Shown here: piece after piece, positions 24,145-32,612 of the stretch
Numbering within the stretch: the stretch's first letter is position 1
Layout of the letters: each line of letters starts with the position of its first letter
Source of the DNA: Bacteroidetes bacterium UBA1947
GTDB taxonomy: Bacteria; Bacteroidota; Bacteroidia; Chitinophagales; Chitinophagaceae
Reading direction: 5' to 3'
DNA length: 64,000 nt
Assembly (NCBI GenBank): GCA_002336915.1
Contig: DDET01000038.1
Span: 153,182-217,181 of the forward strand
Notes under the pieces: model-generated
Told to the model about the DNA's origin: nothing
The model's database searches: none
What the model saw: the letters and a program-made list of their open reading frames with translations, nothing else
Position numbers and translations under genes: made by a program

Positions 24145-24579
24145 TTACCTGTTCCTGGTTATGGTAGGCACGGGTACGTCAATAGGTTCCAGCTTAGGAT
24201 CGGCAGGGTAGAGCTTCATGTAATTGGGGTAGTTGGTCTCCGGGTGCAAGTCGAGGCTGAGGCCTTTGAGGATTTTAATGCGGGACTTACTGAGGTCGAC
24301 ATTCTTAAGATACAATGGCACGGTTGGCGAGAACTCCCAGCGGTTATGCGCCCATGACACAAAACCATGACGGTTAGCATCATAGAAGGCATAATAGTCG
24401 GGGAAGTAAATATGGCTTACCGTTACTACTGTATCGTGGTTGGGGTACCAGGAGGGTAGCTGGCTTACCATTACCTTTTTGGGCTTAATCTTTTTGGCAC
24501 TATGGTGCTTTTTACCCTGGGCATTCCCTGCCAAGGTGAGCAGCATTAAGGATAATATCAGTAAGAGCCTGGCTTTCAT
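24145..24579 (-). CDS. Hypothetical secreted protein
   Basis: 144 residues. Signal peptide about 1-20 (LAGNAQ), then a very basic stretch (KKHHSAKKIKPKKV) and a Tyr/Pro/Asp-rich domain with WYPNHDTVVTVSHIYFPDYYAFYD. I do not recognise a family. It stands alone between yhhQ and the VOC gene, all on the minus strand. Confidence 0.6.
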   Translation of the reverse strand: MKARLLLILSLMLLTLAGNAQGKKHHSAKKIKPKKVMVSQLPSWYPNHDTVVTVSHIYFPDYYAFYDANRHGFVSWAHNRWEFSPTVPLYLKNVDLSKSRIKILKGLSLDLHPETNYPNYMKLYPADPKLEPIDVPVPTITRNR

Positions 24580-24662
24580 ATGGTCGTTTTGCTATGCAAG
24601 TTACAATACCATGCCACTATAAAAGCTGTGCAAGCCACTGATATATATCAGCAAGGCCGCTG

Positions 24663-25079
24663 CTATTGCTTAGACTTTTGCCCAAGGCTAAACCAGTTGC
24701 CGGAGTCGTCGGAAAAGAGGGCCTCGATTCCGTAAAATTCTTCTTTAGGCTCCTTCGCGAACTTTACTCCTTTGGCCTTCAGCTCTTCGTAAGTGGCATA
24801 TATGTCGTCGCATTCAAAAACGCCGAAGCCGAAGGTGCCGGCCTTCACCAGCTCGCGCAGCATATCGGCCCGTTCTTTTGGGAACATGGGTCCTTCGTTA
24901 ATGCCCATCAGGGTTATCTCCATATCGGGTTGGCCTTTGGCTGTAACTGTAAGCCAACGGTTACCTTCGCCAAATGCTGCATCTGTATGAACGGTAAAGC
25001 CGAGCTTGTTGACATAAAAATCGTAGGCGCTATCCTGGTCAAGGACATAAATGCAGGTATGGGACATTCTCGTGATCAT
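24663..25079 (-). CDS. VOC-family (glyoxalase/dioxygenase-fold) protein
   Basis: 138 residues. One VOC module pair: MSHTCIYVLDQDSAYDFYVNKLGFTV at the start and FGFGVFECDDIYATYEELKAKGVKFAKEPKEEFYGIEALFSDDSGNWFSL at the end. Metal-ligand positions are plausible (His7, Glu, Glu) but not all certain. Members include glyoxalases and antibiotic-binding proteins; the substrate is not predictable. The AraC regulator gene lies 59 bases upstream on the same strand, and AraC/VOC pairing is common in Bacteroidota. Confidence 0.85.
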   Translation of the reverse strand: MITRMSHTCIYVLDQDSAYDFYVNKLGFTVHTDAAFGEGNRWLTVTAKGQPDMEITLMGINEGPMFPKERADMLRELVKAGTFGFGVFECDDIYATYEELKAKGVKFAKEPKEEFYGIEALFSDDSGNWFSLGQKSKQ

Positions 25080-25138
25080 ATGTGTTGGTTGTGATTAGTT
25101 TAGTGTAATCGGTTGATAAGACAAAGATGGAGTAAACC

Positions 25139-25594
25139 TTATTTTACGGCTTCTTGAAAATTGCTGTTTTCCAGCCAGCCGCGGCTGCTTACGTAACAGC
25201 CGGGTATAAAGTGGAATGGCTTGCTTTGTTGTGCCTGCTTTAAGGCCAGGCGCCTTGACTGATATAAGGATGGAGTAGCGCCACACACCTTTTTGAACAA
25301 GCCTGTAAATGAACTGACACTTTCAAAACCAACCTCGAAACAAACGTTGTTGACGGGCATACCCTGTTGCAATAAGAGCTTTGCTTGCTCAACTCGTACG
25401 CTGATGAGATATTGATGCGGGGTTTTGCCGTATATCTTGCTGAAGCTACGTATGAAATGGAACTTGGAGAAACAGGCTTCGGAAGAAATGCTGTTGAGGT
25501 CTATGGATTGATCGTAATGTTCATCAATATACATCTTGGCCTTTACCAGGCGGTGGTAGAGGTAGAAATTTGGGTATGTGTATTGTAATGGCAT
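25139..25594 (-). CDS. AraC-family transcriptional regulator (HTH domain only)
   Basis: 151 residues, shorter than classical AraC proteins because it lacks an N-terminal sensor domain. The two helix-turn-helix units are complete: IDLNSISSEACFSKFHFIRSFSKIYGKTPHQYL and VNNVCFEVGFESVSSFTGLFKKVCGATPSLYQ. The C-terminal ~35 residues (with CYVSSRGW) fall outside the fold. It probably regulates the VOC gene downstream. Confidence 0.9.
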   Translation of the reverse strand: MPLQYTYPNFYLYHRLVKAKMYIDEHYDQSIDLNSISSEACFSKFHFIRSFSKIYGKTPHQYLISVRVEQAKLLLQQGMPVNNVCFEVGFESVSSFTGLFKKVCGATPSLYQSRRLALKQAQQSKPFHFIPGCYVSSRGWLENSNFQEAVK

Positions 25595-25723
25595 GATCGC
25601 TTAATAGCAAGATAGGTATTTGTGGGTAATTGTTCCTTGATTTTGCATGCCGCTAATTCTCAGCGGAAATTTGCTTCTTAGCAGCCACTCACATGGCTGT
25701 ACGCTCATTGCAACGATGGGAGA

Positions 25724-26206
25724 TTATTCATCATTGAGTATAAAGATCTGGGTGTAGTATATGGTGCCGTCTTTGGCCTGAGATATGCCTATGCCGGTGA
25801 GGTTGTAGTTGCCCTCGATGTTCTTGCGGTGGCCCCCGCTTTTGAGCCATAGTTTTACGACTTTCTCGGCGCTTAGTTGACCGTATGCCACGTTCTCACC
25901 TACGGCATGGTAGGGCTTTAGTTTCCTGTTGATGTTGGCTACACGATCTTCAAAACCATCGTGACCGAACTCTGTCTTCCCCGATGCCATGCGCTTGCTA
26001 TGCGAGATACATTCCCTGGTTATACACGGTGAGAGCCTGAGTGGGGGCTTGCCTATTTCTTCACGGTGCTGGTTCACATAATACAGGATATCTTTTTCCA
26101 TCTGGTCCTGTGATACTTCCTGGGCATGCAGGACATAGGACCCCATGCACGCGAGCAGGATGCAGAGCAACAAAGCAAAACGGGGAAAGCGGGGTTTTAA
26201 TTTCAT
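25724..26206 (-). CDS. CAP/SCP-domain secreted protein (YkwD-like)
   Basis: 160 residues from the ATG at 26206, which gives the signal peptide MKLKPRFPRFALLLCILL...; an upstream ATG at 26224 would add six residues. The CAP fold shows ILYYVNQHREEIGKPPLRL, HSKRMAS, FGHDGFEDR, VGENVAYG and SGGHRKNIEGNYNLTGIG, with the His/Glu/His cavity residues present. Extracytoplasmic; molecular role of bacterial CAP proteins is mostly unknown. Confidence 0.88.
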   Translation of the reverse strand: MKLKPRFPRFALLLCILLACMGSYVLHAQEVSQDQMEKDILYYVNQHREEIGKPPLRLSPCITRECISHSKRMASGKTEFGHDGFEDRVANINRKLKPYHAVGENVAYGQLSAEKVVKLWLKSGGHRKNIEGNYNLTGIGISQAKDGTIYYTQIFILNDE

Positions 26207-26304
26207 CAATCTTATTTCGGGCAATTACATAGCAGCAATATACTATACTTAACTATAAGATAATCTTAAAAAAACTGCTGGGCATAGTTTTTAAAATAGC
26301 TAGC

Positions 26305-26586
26305 ATGGATATAAATACAAGGGTTATGATACGGAAGCAATTGGCACATATAATAAGCGAAGCGCTTAACTACTTTTTCAACTGGAACGAATATACCGTA
26401 AGCCAACTTTTTTTAACCGGTGTGATGATAGGTTTGGTTTGCAAATCGGTGATAATAACTGTGGTGAATTCTGTATTATATATAGCCGATACGGCGAAAG
26501 AAAATGTTCGTCGCATAAAGGAACATAACGAGGATAAAGACGCGACACTTTTTGGCATACAGTTTAAACACCGGCATAGCGGCTAG
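26305..26586 (+). CDS. Small membrane protein, unknown
   Basis: 93 residues with a hydrophobic region of about residues 36-60 (LFLTGVMIGLVCKSVIITVVNSVLY) flanked by charged, cytoplasm-like segments (DTAKENVRRIKEHNEDKD). No recognised family. The next gene starts 22 bases after its stop. Confidence 0.5.
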   Translation: MDINTRVMIRKQLAHIISEALNYFFNWNEYTVSQLFLTGVMIGLVCKSVIITVVNSVLYIADTAKENVRRIKEHNEDKDATLFGIQFKHRHSG

Positions 26587-26608
26587 CCAATTTAACCACA
26601 TATTGAAT

Positions 26609-27172
26609 ATGAAAACACTGCTCCTTATTTTATGTTTTATAGTATGTTATTCCTGTGGTGCGCAAGGCAAATGGGACGATACCCTGATGGGGAAACCCGT
26701 TTGGAAGGTAAAACCCCTGCCACTGGAAGGCAGTGATATAGTATACAGCGAAAGCCTAAAGCTTACCGGTTATTCAAAAGACCAGCTACTTAAGAATGCA
26801 CTTACCTGGTACAATACCAACTATAAAACAGCTGATACCCGCCTGACAACGGAAAATCATGAGCAGGGTACCATAGCAGGCAACGGAGTAATACACTATA
26901 GCAACCAGCTATCGAATGGCCCACAAAACATTTTCTTTTCCTTTTCCATACAGTTAACGGGTACAGGGTATAGCTACAGGATTTATGATATTTATAGTAT
27001 GACGAATGGTGAGCGGATCCTTTATTCTGATATGTACCGCGAAGAATTGCACCCGAACACGAAAATAAAAGAGCATTGGACCCATAAATACCGGTATGAA
27101 ACACTCTCGGACATGGACTCTTTTATAACACTTGCTATAAACCAGCTAAAAAAGGATATGGAGAAAAAGTGA
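26609..27172 (+). CDS. DUF4468-like secreted protein
   Basis: 187 residues from the ATG at 26609, chosen because it begins a signal peptide (MKTLLLILCFIVCYSCGAQG); a possible lipobox YSC is present. The mature part has the DUF4468 layout: VYSESLKLTGYSKDQLLKNALTWYN, then GVIHYSNQLSNGPQNIFFSFSIQL and YRIYDIYSMTNG. DUF4468 proteins are Bacteroidota envelope proteins of unknown function. Confidence 0.75.
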   Translation: MKTLLLILCFIVCYSCGAQGKWDDTLMGKPVWKVKPLPLEGSDIVYSESLKLTGYSKDQLLKNALTWYNTNYKTADTRLTTENHEQGTIAGNGVIHYSNQLSNGPQNIFFSFSIQLTGTGYSYRIYDIYSMTNGERILYSDMYREELHPNTKIKEHWTHKYRYETLSDMDSFITLAINQLKKDMEKK

Positions 27173-27229
27173 TACAAACTTTGGCATGGTTTTTTACATC
27201 TATATAAGTGTAAACTAAAAATGTATTTT

Positions 27230-27664
27230 ATGCTGTTGAACATCCTGGTAATAAGCGATAGCGCCCGATACACCGAACCCGATGTGCAGCTTCTTAAAGA
27301 CAGGGGCATGGGTGTATATACCTGCTTCAACTATGGCATTGCTGCTGATATGATAGCAGAGGCTAAGCCGGATGTTATTTTCATTAATCCCGAGACGCCC
27401 GGTAAAGAGGCGACAGAAATGTACCATTCACTGCTGGACAATGTGCTATTCGCCGGCCTACCAATAATATATGCATTGGTTGAAGACGATGTGTATCTGG
27501 TGGACAAGAAAAGAACGGCCACACGTGACAGGCGAAATATCATCGCGGACAATGTAATAGATGCCATAAAACTGGCACTAACGAGCCCCCGCAAATCTAA
27601 ACACCACCCAAGCTACTTCCCTACACACAAGATACACCTGGGACATGTAGCTGCAAGGGCGTAA
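27230..27664 (+). CDS. Receiver-like protein lacking the phosphoacceptor Asp
   Basis: 144 residues from the ATG at 27230 (another ATG three codons earlier). The CheY-like pattern is visible: ILVISDS for beta1, KPDVIFINPETPGKEATEMY for beta3 with Asn53 where the phosphoacceptor Asp should be, and GLPIIYALVEDD for beta4. The acidic pocket has only Asp10, and no clear Lys follows beta5. It is thus an atypical, probably phosphorylation-independent receiver, or a diverged protein of the same fold. The next gene begins 23 bases after its stop. Confidence 0.55.
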   Translation: MLLNILVISDSARYTEPDVQLLKDRGMGVYTCFNYGIAADMIAEAKPDVIFINPETPGKEATEMYHSLLDNVLFAGLPIIYALVEDDVYLVDKKRTATRDRRNIIADNVIDAIKLALTSPRKSKHHPSYFPTHKIHLGHVAARA

Positions 27665-27687
27665 TTTCTAAACAAAAACTCGATATC

Positions 27688-27984
27688 ATGAAAACGATCA
27701 TTCTTGCTTCATTTCTTATTATATCCGGCGTATACTTTGCAAATGCGCAAGGTTATCATCGTGGCTGGCACCATGGCTATCATCGTGGGTATTATGAGCG
27801 CCCTTATTATCATCATCACAGGCACTACAGGAACTATAGCTATTATCCCCGCCACCGTCATTATTACAGGGAAAGCTATTACGCTCCCCGCTACCATCGA
27901 GGCTATTACCGCCATCCGCATTACCGCGGCGGAGTGGAGATAAGTGTTCCACTGCCCCGTCCGCATCATTGGCATCGTTATTAA
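27688..27984 (+). CDS. His/Tyr/Arg-rich secreted mini-protein
   Basis: 98 residues. Signal peptide about 1-20 (FANAQ). The mature ~78 residues are mostly His, Tyr, Arg and Gly in HYR/YYRG-type repeats, ending in GGVEISVPLPRPHHWHRY. Two further genes follow with similar composition and the same V.VP.P motif near the end, so they look like one family. The His content suggests metal or surface binding; this is inference only. Confidence 0.65.
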   Translation: MKTIILASFLIISGVYFANAQGYHRGWHHGYHRGYYERPYYHHHRHYRNYSYYPRHRHYYRESYYAPRYHRGYYRHPHYRGGVEISVPLPRPHHWHRY

Positions 27985-28025
27985 GACATTAATTACAGCG
28001 GCACAGTTTTGCTATCGTAAGTACT

Positions 28026-28325
28026 ATGAAAACAATCATCATAGTACTTATTTTTTTGGTTTCAGGCTCAGGTATAACGATGGCCCAGACCTACCGGCAC
28101 GATCGGGGCTACAGGCATCATAACCGCGAATACCGCCACCGCGATAGATATTACAGACATGACGATCGCCCGCGCTATCGCGAAAGCCGCTACCGCGAAC
28201 GCCGCCGTTATGATAATGACGGATACAGGCGCGGCAGTGGCGTTAACGTTACGGTACCGGTACCTGGTCCGGGCCATGTTCCACATCCGCCGTTACCACC
28301 GCACCCGCACCTGCCACATCCATAA
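28026..28325 (+). CDS. Arg/His/Tyr-rich secreted mini-protein
   Basis: 99 residues. Signal peptide about 1-21 (SGITMAQ), then an Arg/Tyr/His/Asp-rich region with YRHRDRYYRHDDRPRYRE-type runs. The end is GVNVTVPVPGPGH followed by a Pro/His tail. It shares the GV.V.VP.P motif with the protein at 27688. Low-complexity composition makes homology hard to judge. Confidence 0.6.
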   Translation: MKTIIIVLIFLVSGSGITMAQTYRHDRGYRHHNREYRHRDRYYRHDDRPRYRESRYRERRRYDNDGYRRGSGVNVTVPVPGPGHVPHPPLPPHPHLPHP

Positions 28326-28417
28326 ATAAGTTAGCCTTTCATTAAGATAATGTTGCCTTCTAATTCAAAATTGGCATGGCAATTGCATTTGTATTTGTAA
28401 ACGAAAACAGAGGGTTT

Positions 28418-28792
28418 ATGAAAGCAAAGATCTTATTGACAGCGTTGATGATAACAATGATATCATTGACAGTGAGCACAAGTGCAAGTGCTCATCCCTG
28501 GCGATACAGGGGTGGATGGGGCCACGGGCATGCATCAATTTTTGTACCGCCTATACCAATACCCGTTCCTGCGCCCGTAGTTGTTAGTTCCGGTTATTAT
28601 GGCGGCGGCGGATACTGCGGGCCTAACTATAACCGTGGCTACGGCCATAGGTACAATGACAGGGCATACTACGACAGAGCTTATTATGGAAGAGGCGGAT
28701 ATTGCCGCCCGCAAAGAAACTATGGTTATTCATACGGTAATAGCTGCGGAAGGGGCAATTATGGCCCGCGCGGCAACTACTACCGCAGGTAA
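28418..28792 (+). CDS. Gly/Tyr-rich secreted mini-protein
   Basis: 124 residues from the ATG at 28418, which is preceded by AGAGGG and gives a signal peptide ending SASAHP. A frame-compatible ATG at 28376 exists but would bury the signal peptide. After a short PPIPIPVPAPVVV segment the protein is Gly/Tyr/Arg/Asn-rich with four Cys. Third member of the adjacent group; its Pro/Val motif sits near the N-terminus instead of the C-terminus. Confidence 0.6.
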   Translation: MKAKILLTALMITMISLTVSTSASAHPWRYRGGWGHGHASIFVPPIPIPVPAPVVVSSGYYGGGGYCGPNYNRGYGHRYNDRAYYDRAYYGRGGYCRPQRNYGYSYGNSCGRGNYGPRGNYYRR

Positions 28793-28815
28793 AGATGTGT
28801 GTGCTTTAATGATCG

Positions 28816-28853
28816 AAAAGGGGCTGTTGCTATTCTGCACAGCCTCTTTTTTT
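28816..28853 (+). terminator. Rho-independent terminator after the mini-protein cluster
   Basis: 11-bp stem (AAAGGGGCTGT with ACAGCCTCTTT, one G-U) with an 11-base loop, then a T run through 28853. Confidence 0.8.
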
Positions 28854-29035
28854 ATTGCACAGTTTTTTTTGCTTAACAGACCTCAGTTAGCAGCGCTTTT
28901 AACATTTTTTTGGGTAAAAAGCGGCTATTTGGCAAAACCATGGTTAAGCAGATGTAAAGCGGCAGTTAAGCAATGCAGAATATTTCATGCAGGACATAAG
29001 CTGCAGCATCTTTGTGTCGACAAACGAAAATGATC

Positions 29036-29140
29036 ATGAACACACGCAAACAATTTGAAAAGAAGGCAAAGATCATCACCTTGACGATATCAATCATAGT
29101 AGCCTCGATACCTGTAGGTATACTTATTTTAGGCGCATAA
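29036..29140 (+). CDS. Candidate 34-residue membrane micropeptide
   Basis: ATG at 29036 (another in-frame ATG two codons earlier at 29030), stop TAA at 29138-29140. The product starts with a basic head (NTRKQFEKKAK) followed by one hydrophobic helix (IITLTISIIVASIPVGILIL). This is the layout of small single-pass membrane proteins. It lies between a terminator and the thioredoxin gene. No homologue is known to me, and chance cannot be excluded at this length. Confidence 0.4.
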   Translation: MNTRKQFEKKAKIITLTISIIVASIPVGILILGA

Positions 29141-29175
29141 GATGATTTGTATGCTTATTGCTTTAATTTTGAAAA

Positions 29176-29682
29176 ATGAAGCAATTACTCGCCGCCTTCC
29201 TGCTGCTATGCGCAGCATCTTTGCCCGCCGGGGCGCAAACGTTGGATACCTTCAAGGTATATGACCCCAAGGCCAATGCACAGCTTGATATCAACAAGGC
29301 GGTAGCCCGCGCTGCCAAAGAACATAAGCATGTGCTACTGCAGATAGGCGGCAACTGGTGCCAATGGTGCAGGTATTTCAACACACTGGTAACTAAAAAC
29401 GATTCCCTTAATAAAATACTGAACGATAACTACGTGATGGTGCATGTGAATTACAGCCCCGATAACGAGAACGAAAAAGTGCTGGCAAAACTGGGCTATC
29501 CGCAACGTTTTGGCTTTCCTGTTTTTGTGATACTGGATGCCAAAGGCAACAGGCTGCATACGCAGAACTCAGGCTACCTGGAAGAGGGAAGGGGACACAG
29601 TCCGAAACTGGTTGCGCAGTTCCTGCAGCAATGGTCGCCGGAAGCGCTGAAGCCTGAAAACTATAAGGGGAAAATGAAATAG
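29176..29682 (+). CDS. Periplasmic thioredoxin-fold protein
   Basis: 168 residues. Signal peptide about 1-20 (AGAQ), then a thioredoxin-like domain with active site CQWC in GGNWCQWCRYFN and the cis-Pro region GFPVFVILDAKG. The motif is closer to the thioredoxin_7/DUF255 group than to classical CGPC thioredoxins. Likely a periplasmic disulfide reductase or thiol carrier. Convergent with the DUF1272 gene 5 bases downstream. Confidence 0.88.
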   Translation: MKQLLAAFLLLCAASLPAGAQTLDTFKVYDPKANAQLDINKAVARAAKEHKHVLLQIGGNWCQWCRYFNTLVTKNDSLNKILNDNYVMVHVNYSPDNENEKVLAKLGYPQRFGFPVFVILDAKGNRLHTQNSGYLEEGRGHSPKLVAQFLQQWSPEALKPENYKGKMK

Positions 29683-29687
29683 CAGGG

Positions 29688-29978
29688 CTACCTGTCTTTG
29701 GGAGGTATCTTAATGTATTTATGCAGCATTGTGCTGAAAGTTTCCATATTCACGGGTTGCCACTTTCTCTCAAGCGTTGGCGGGTAAGGTTTCAGACATT
29801 CTTTTGGCCTTATGGGCCGCGGACTGAAGCCACCGCCGCAATTAGGACAAACATTGTGCAGTACGGTATCTACACAGTTTTTACAAAAAGTACATTCAAA
29901 AGTACATATCATCGCATCATCAGAGGCGGGTGGCAAGGATGTACCGCAGTGCTCGCAAACTGGTCGCATTTCAAGCAT
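29688..29978 (-). CDS. DUF1272 small zinc-ribbon protein
   Basis: 96 residues starting at the ATG at 29978, which gives MLEMRPVCEHCGTSLPP, the standard DUF1272 beginning (MLELRPNCE-type). The frame extends 11 codons upstream but would run toward the next gene. Cys pairs CEHC, CTFC and CPNC form a likely zinc site. Cytoplasmic; function unknown. Confidence 0.88.
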   Translation of the reverse strand: MLEMRPVCEHCGTSLPPASDDAMICTFECTFCKNCVDTVLHNVCPNCGGGFSPRPIRPKECLKPYPPTLERKWQPVNMETFSTMLHKYIKIPPKDR

Positions 29979-29997
29979 ACTTAAAGTTACGACTTTT

Positions 29998-30960
29998 TTA
30001 TAAGCGTACACCGAAACTGAGGCCGCCCCATTGGTGTGTGAGGCCTGTGCTGAAGGTCTTGCTTACATAGGCCTGGTAGTATTCAAGGTATACGCTTTTC
30101 CAGGTAAGAACGATACCCGCCTTGTTCTCGAACACTATCCTGTTCATTTGGGCATCCGTAATTGTGTATGGCGAGGTCCTGTTGAACATACCGCCCTGGA
30201 GTGTAGCATCATAGGCAACAGCGCTAACAATTGGTGCCTCGTAGAGGTAAATATGAAAGGTCTTGCCGTCCTTATTGTCGCTGAGCGGAGAATTGAAATA
30301 GCCGGTCGTAAGCGAGAGACCTAAACTGGCTCTATCGTTAAAGGTTCCCGCGCGCGCTGCTGCATTTACATCAAGTTCAAACATATGGCCCGCGTTGAAG
30401 AGTTTGTACTCGTAACTCGCCTCATAGTTGAACACAAGGTCGTTATGTATTTGATTTTTCCAGCCGCCGGGCAGCAGGTTACCAAGGGCAGTATGTATGG
30501 CCACCTGCATTTGCTCCCCAAGTGCCACCGACCCAATTACGCCGGCTGTTAATGCCGTATACAGGCGTTGCCCGGTTTCCGCTTTATTACTTATGGAAAA
30601 AATTTTTAAGACCAGCACAGCAGCATAAGGATGGTTGTTATACAGTATTTGCTCATCGCCAATGCTGCGAGGGGTATAGCCTTCGTGGACAACTGCAAGC
30701 CCGTACTTATTATCTGCTGAGCGGAGATGTACCATCACTTTGCTAAGCGGATTATACTTGAGGTTGGGACTTACTACCTCGATATTTATGCCCTGTGTAT
30801 AGTATTCATCGGTAGCGGTGAAAAAATCATTGTCGTAACTAAAACGGATATACCTATCGAAATCCATGCTTTTGTAAGATGCCCCATTGTCCATTTCCTG
30901 TGAAAAGGAGAGGAAGGGGAACGAGATCAATAATATCGTGAAAGCTCTTCTTAATGCCAT
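29998..30960 (-). CDS. LpxR-like outer-membrane lipid A 3'-O-deacylase (DUF2219)
   Basis: 320 residues from the ATG at 30960, which starts the signal peptide MALRRAFTILLISF...; a longer frame exists upstream. The signature FSYDNDFFTATDEYYTQG matches the LpxR N-terminal strand with the catalytic Asn-Asp pair and the Tyr/Gly turn. The remainder alternates barrel strands and ends GGLSFGVRL. LpxR removes the 3' acyl groups of lipid A at the outer membrane. Whether this homologue is active is unknown. Confidence 0.82.
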   Translation of the reverse strand: MALRRAFTILLISFPFLSFSQEMDNGASYKSMDFDRYIRFSYDNDFFTATDEYYTQGINIEVVSPNLKYNPLSKVMVHLRSADNKYGLAVVHEGYTPRSIGDEQILYNNHPYAAVLVLKIFSISNKAETGQRLYTALTAGVIGSVALGEQMQVAIHTALGNLLPGGWKNQIHNDLVFNYEASYEYKLFNAGHMFELDVNAAARAGTFNDRASLGLSLTTGYFNSPLSDNKDGKTFHIYLYEAPIVSAVAYDATLQGGMFNRTSPYTITDAQMNRIVFENKAGIVLTWKSVYLEYYQAYVSKTFSTGLTHQWGGLSFGVRL

Positions 30961-31037
30961 AACCCAATCATATACGCAGCAAAGCCGGTAAAAGATTGAT
31001 GCCGTGAAGGCATGATCACTCATTGCCTAACGAGTGC

Positions 31038-32459
31038 TTATTCTACAGGAGTTTTCAATTCCAGCAGGGCCACATTTTCTATATGGTGTGTATGCGGGAA
31101 CATGTCGACAGGTTGCAGGCGGGTAACAGCATAGGCTTCCGCCAGCAGGGCCAGGTCGCGGGCCTGTGTGGCAGGGTTGCAGCTTACGTATACCACTTTG
31201 GGAGCGCGCATTTTCAGCAGTTGCTGTACCAGCTTTTCATGCATGCCTGCCCTTGGCGGATCGGTAATGATCACATCGGGCCTGCCATGTTCCGCAAAGA
31301 ATTCGTCGGTGCATATCGCTGATACGTCGCCGGCAAAGAATTTGCAATGCTCCAGGCCGTTTAGCGCTGCATTTTCATAGGCGTCTTTTATTGCGTCTTC
31401 CACCACCTCAATGCCTATTACTTTCTTAGCACCTTCGGAGCAGAATATGCCTATACTACCCGTTCCACAGTAAAGATCATACAAAGTTTCATTGCCGGTA
31501 AGGCCTGCAAACTCACGGGTAACCTTATAGAGCGCTTCGGCCTGGTATGAGTTGGTCTGAAAGAAAGATTTGGGGGATATTTTGTAGCGGAATTTACCAA
31601 GGGTCTCTTCTATATACCCTTTGCCATAGTAGCATTGCACATCCAGGTCGTGTATGCTGTCGTTCACCTTGGGGTTTACGGTATAATGCAGGGTAGTGAT
31701 ACCCGGTACATTGGCCAGTATATGCTCCAGTATGGGTTTCAGCTCTTCATTGTCTTCCTGCGCTATGAGGTTTACCAGTATCTCGCCCGTGGTAGCTATA
31801 CGGAGCACCACATTTCGAAGCCAGCCCTTTTGAGTATGATAGTCGTAATAGCTTAGCTGCTTTGCTTCACTGTACTCACGTAACACCTTCAGCAAGGTAT
31901 TGGTTGGTTCCCTCTGCAGGTAGCAGGTAAAAATGGGCACTACCTTATCAAACAATTGTGGCGCATGGAAGCCAAGGGCGGGCTCAGGCACAAAGGCAGC
32001 GCCATCGGCTTCTACCAGTTCTTCACGGGTCCTGTACCTGTGGTTGCTGAAGGTAAATTCAACTTTATTGCGGTAATATTGTTCATGCGGGCTGCCCAAA
32101 ATGCCCTGTATCTCGGGCAGCGCTATATGCCCTATGCGTGTCAACTGGTCGGCTACCTGCTGTTGCTTGTATGCTAATTGTTGTTTATATGGCAGCATCT
32201 GCCATTTACAGCCCCCACAAACACCGAAATGTTGGCAAAAAGGTTCTATTCTCTGCGGCGAAGCTTGTACCAGTTCCATCACCTTACCTTCGGCCCAGCT
32301 TTTCTTCTCTTTTGTAATGCGTACATTCACTATGTCGCCCGGTATGGCGTTCTCAACAAAGAGCACTTTGCCATCCTCGAGGTGCGCTACACTCTTGCCT
32401 TCGGCCGCATATGCATCAATTGTTATATTATAAACGGGCTGCTTCTTTTTACGTGACAA
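31038..32459 (-). CDS. rlmD: 23S rRNA (uracil-C5-)-methyltransferase RlmD-type
   Basis: 473 residues from a TTG at 32459 (MSRKKKQPVYNITIDAYA), the usual family N-terminus. The 50 in-frame codons upstream look non-coding. TRAM domain near the start, [4Fe-4S] cysteines in CQHFGVCGGCKWQ, SAM motif LYCGTGSIGIF, ITDPPRAGMH, and the catalytic Cys in VYVSCNPATQARD. It forms 5-methyluridine in 23S rRNA; RlmCD or TrmA activity cannot be excluded. Divergent from the redoxin gene at 32613. Confidence 0.92.
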   Translation of the reverse strand: MSRKKKQPVYNITIDAYAAEGKSVAHLEDGKVLFVENAIPGDIVNVRITKEKKSWAEGKVMELVQASPQRIEPFCQHFGVCGGCKWQMLPYKQQLAYKQQQVADQLTRIGHIALPEIQGILGSPHEQYYRNKVEFTFSNHRYRTREELVEADGAAFVPEPALGFHAPQLFDKVVPIFTCYLQREPTNTLLKVLREYSEAKQLSYYDYHTQKGWLRNVVLRIATTGEILVNLIAQEDNEELKPILEHILANVPGITTLHYTVNPKVNDSIHDLDVQCYYGKGYIEETLGKFRYKISPKSFFQTNSYQAEALYKVTREFAGLTGNETLYDLYCGTGSIGIFCSEGAKKVIGIEVVEDAIKDAYENAALNGLEHCKFFAGDVSAICTDEFFAEHGRPDVIITDPPRAGMHEKLVQQLLKMRAPKVVYVSCNPATQARDLALLAEAYAVTRLQPVDMFPHTHHIENVALLELKTPVE

Positions 32460-32612
32460 AATTTCTTTATAAATTGGGTTAAGAAAGTGCAAAATTACCT
32501 TTATTATGTTGGTTGCATTCCTTTTAACACTTAATTTTGTTTTCTTTACCAAACAGTTGTAGATGGGAAGCTGTCTTAATGGCTGAACAAATTTATCTTC
32601 ACCGACCAAATT

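Noticed and set aside
28581..29033. Plus-strand frame of about 150 codons after the third mini-protein
   Set aside because: Overlaps the Gly/Tyr-rich gene in another frame and crosses a rho-independent terminator.
29146..29171. Promoter (TTTG and TAATTTTG) before the thioredoxin gene
   Set aside because: The spacer is only 14 bases, outside the 19-21 expected, and the -7 box would lie 4 bases before the ATG.
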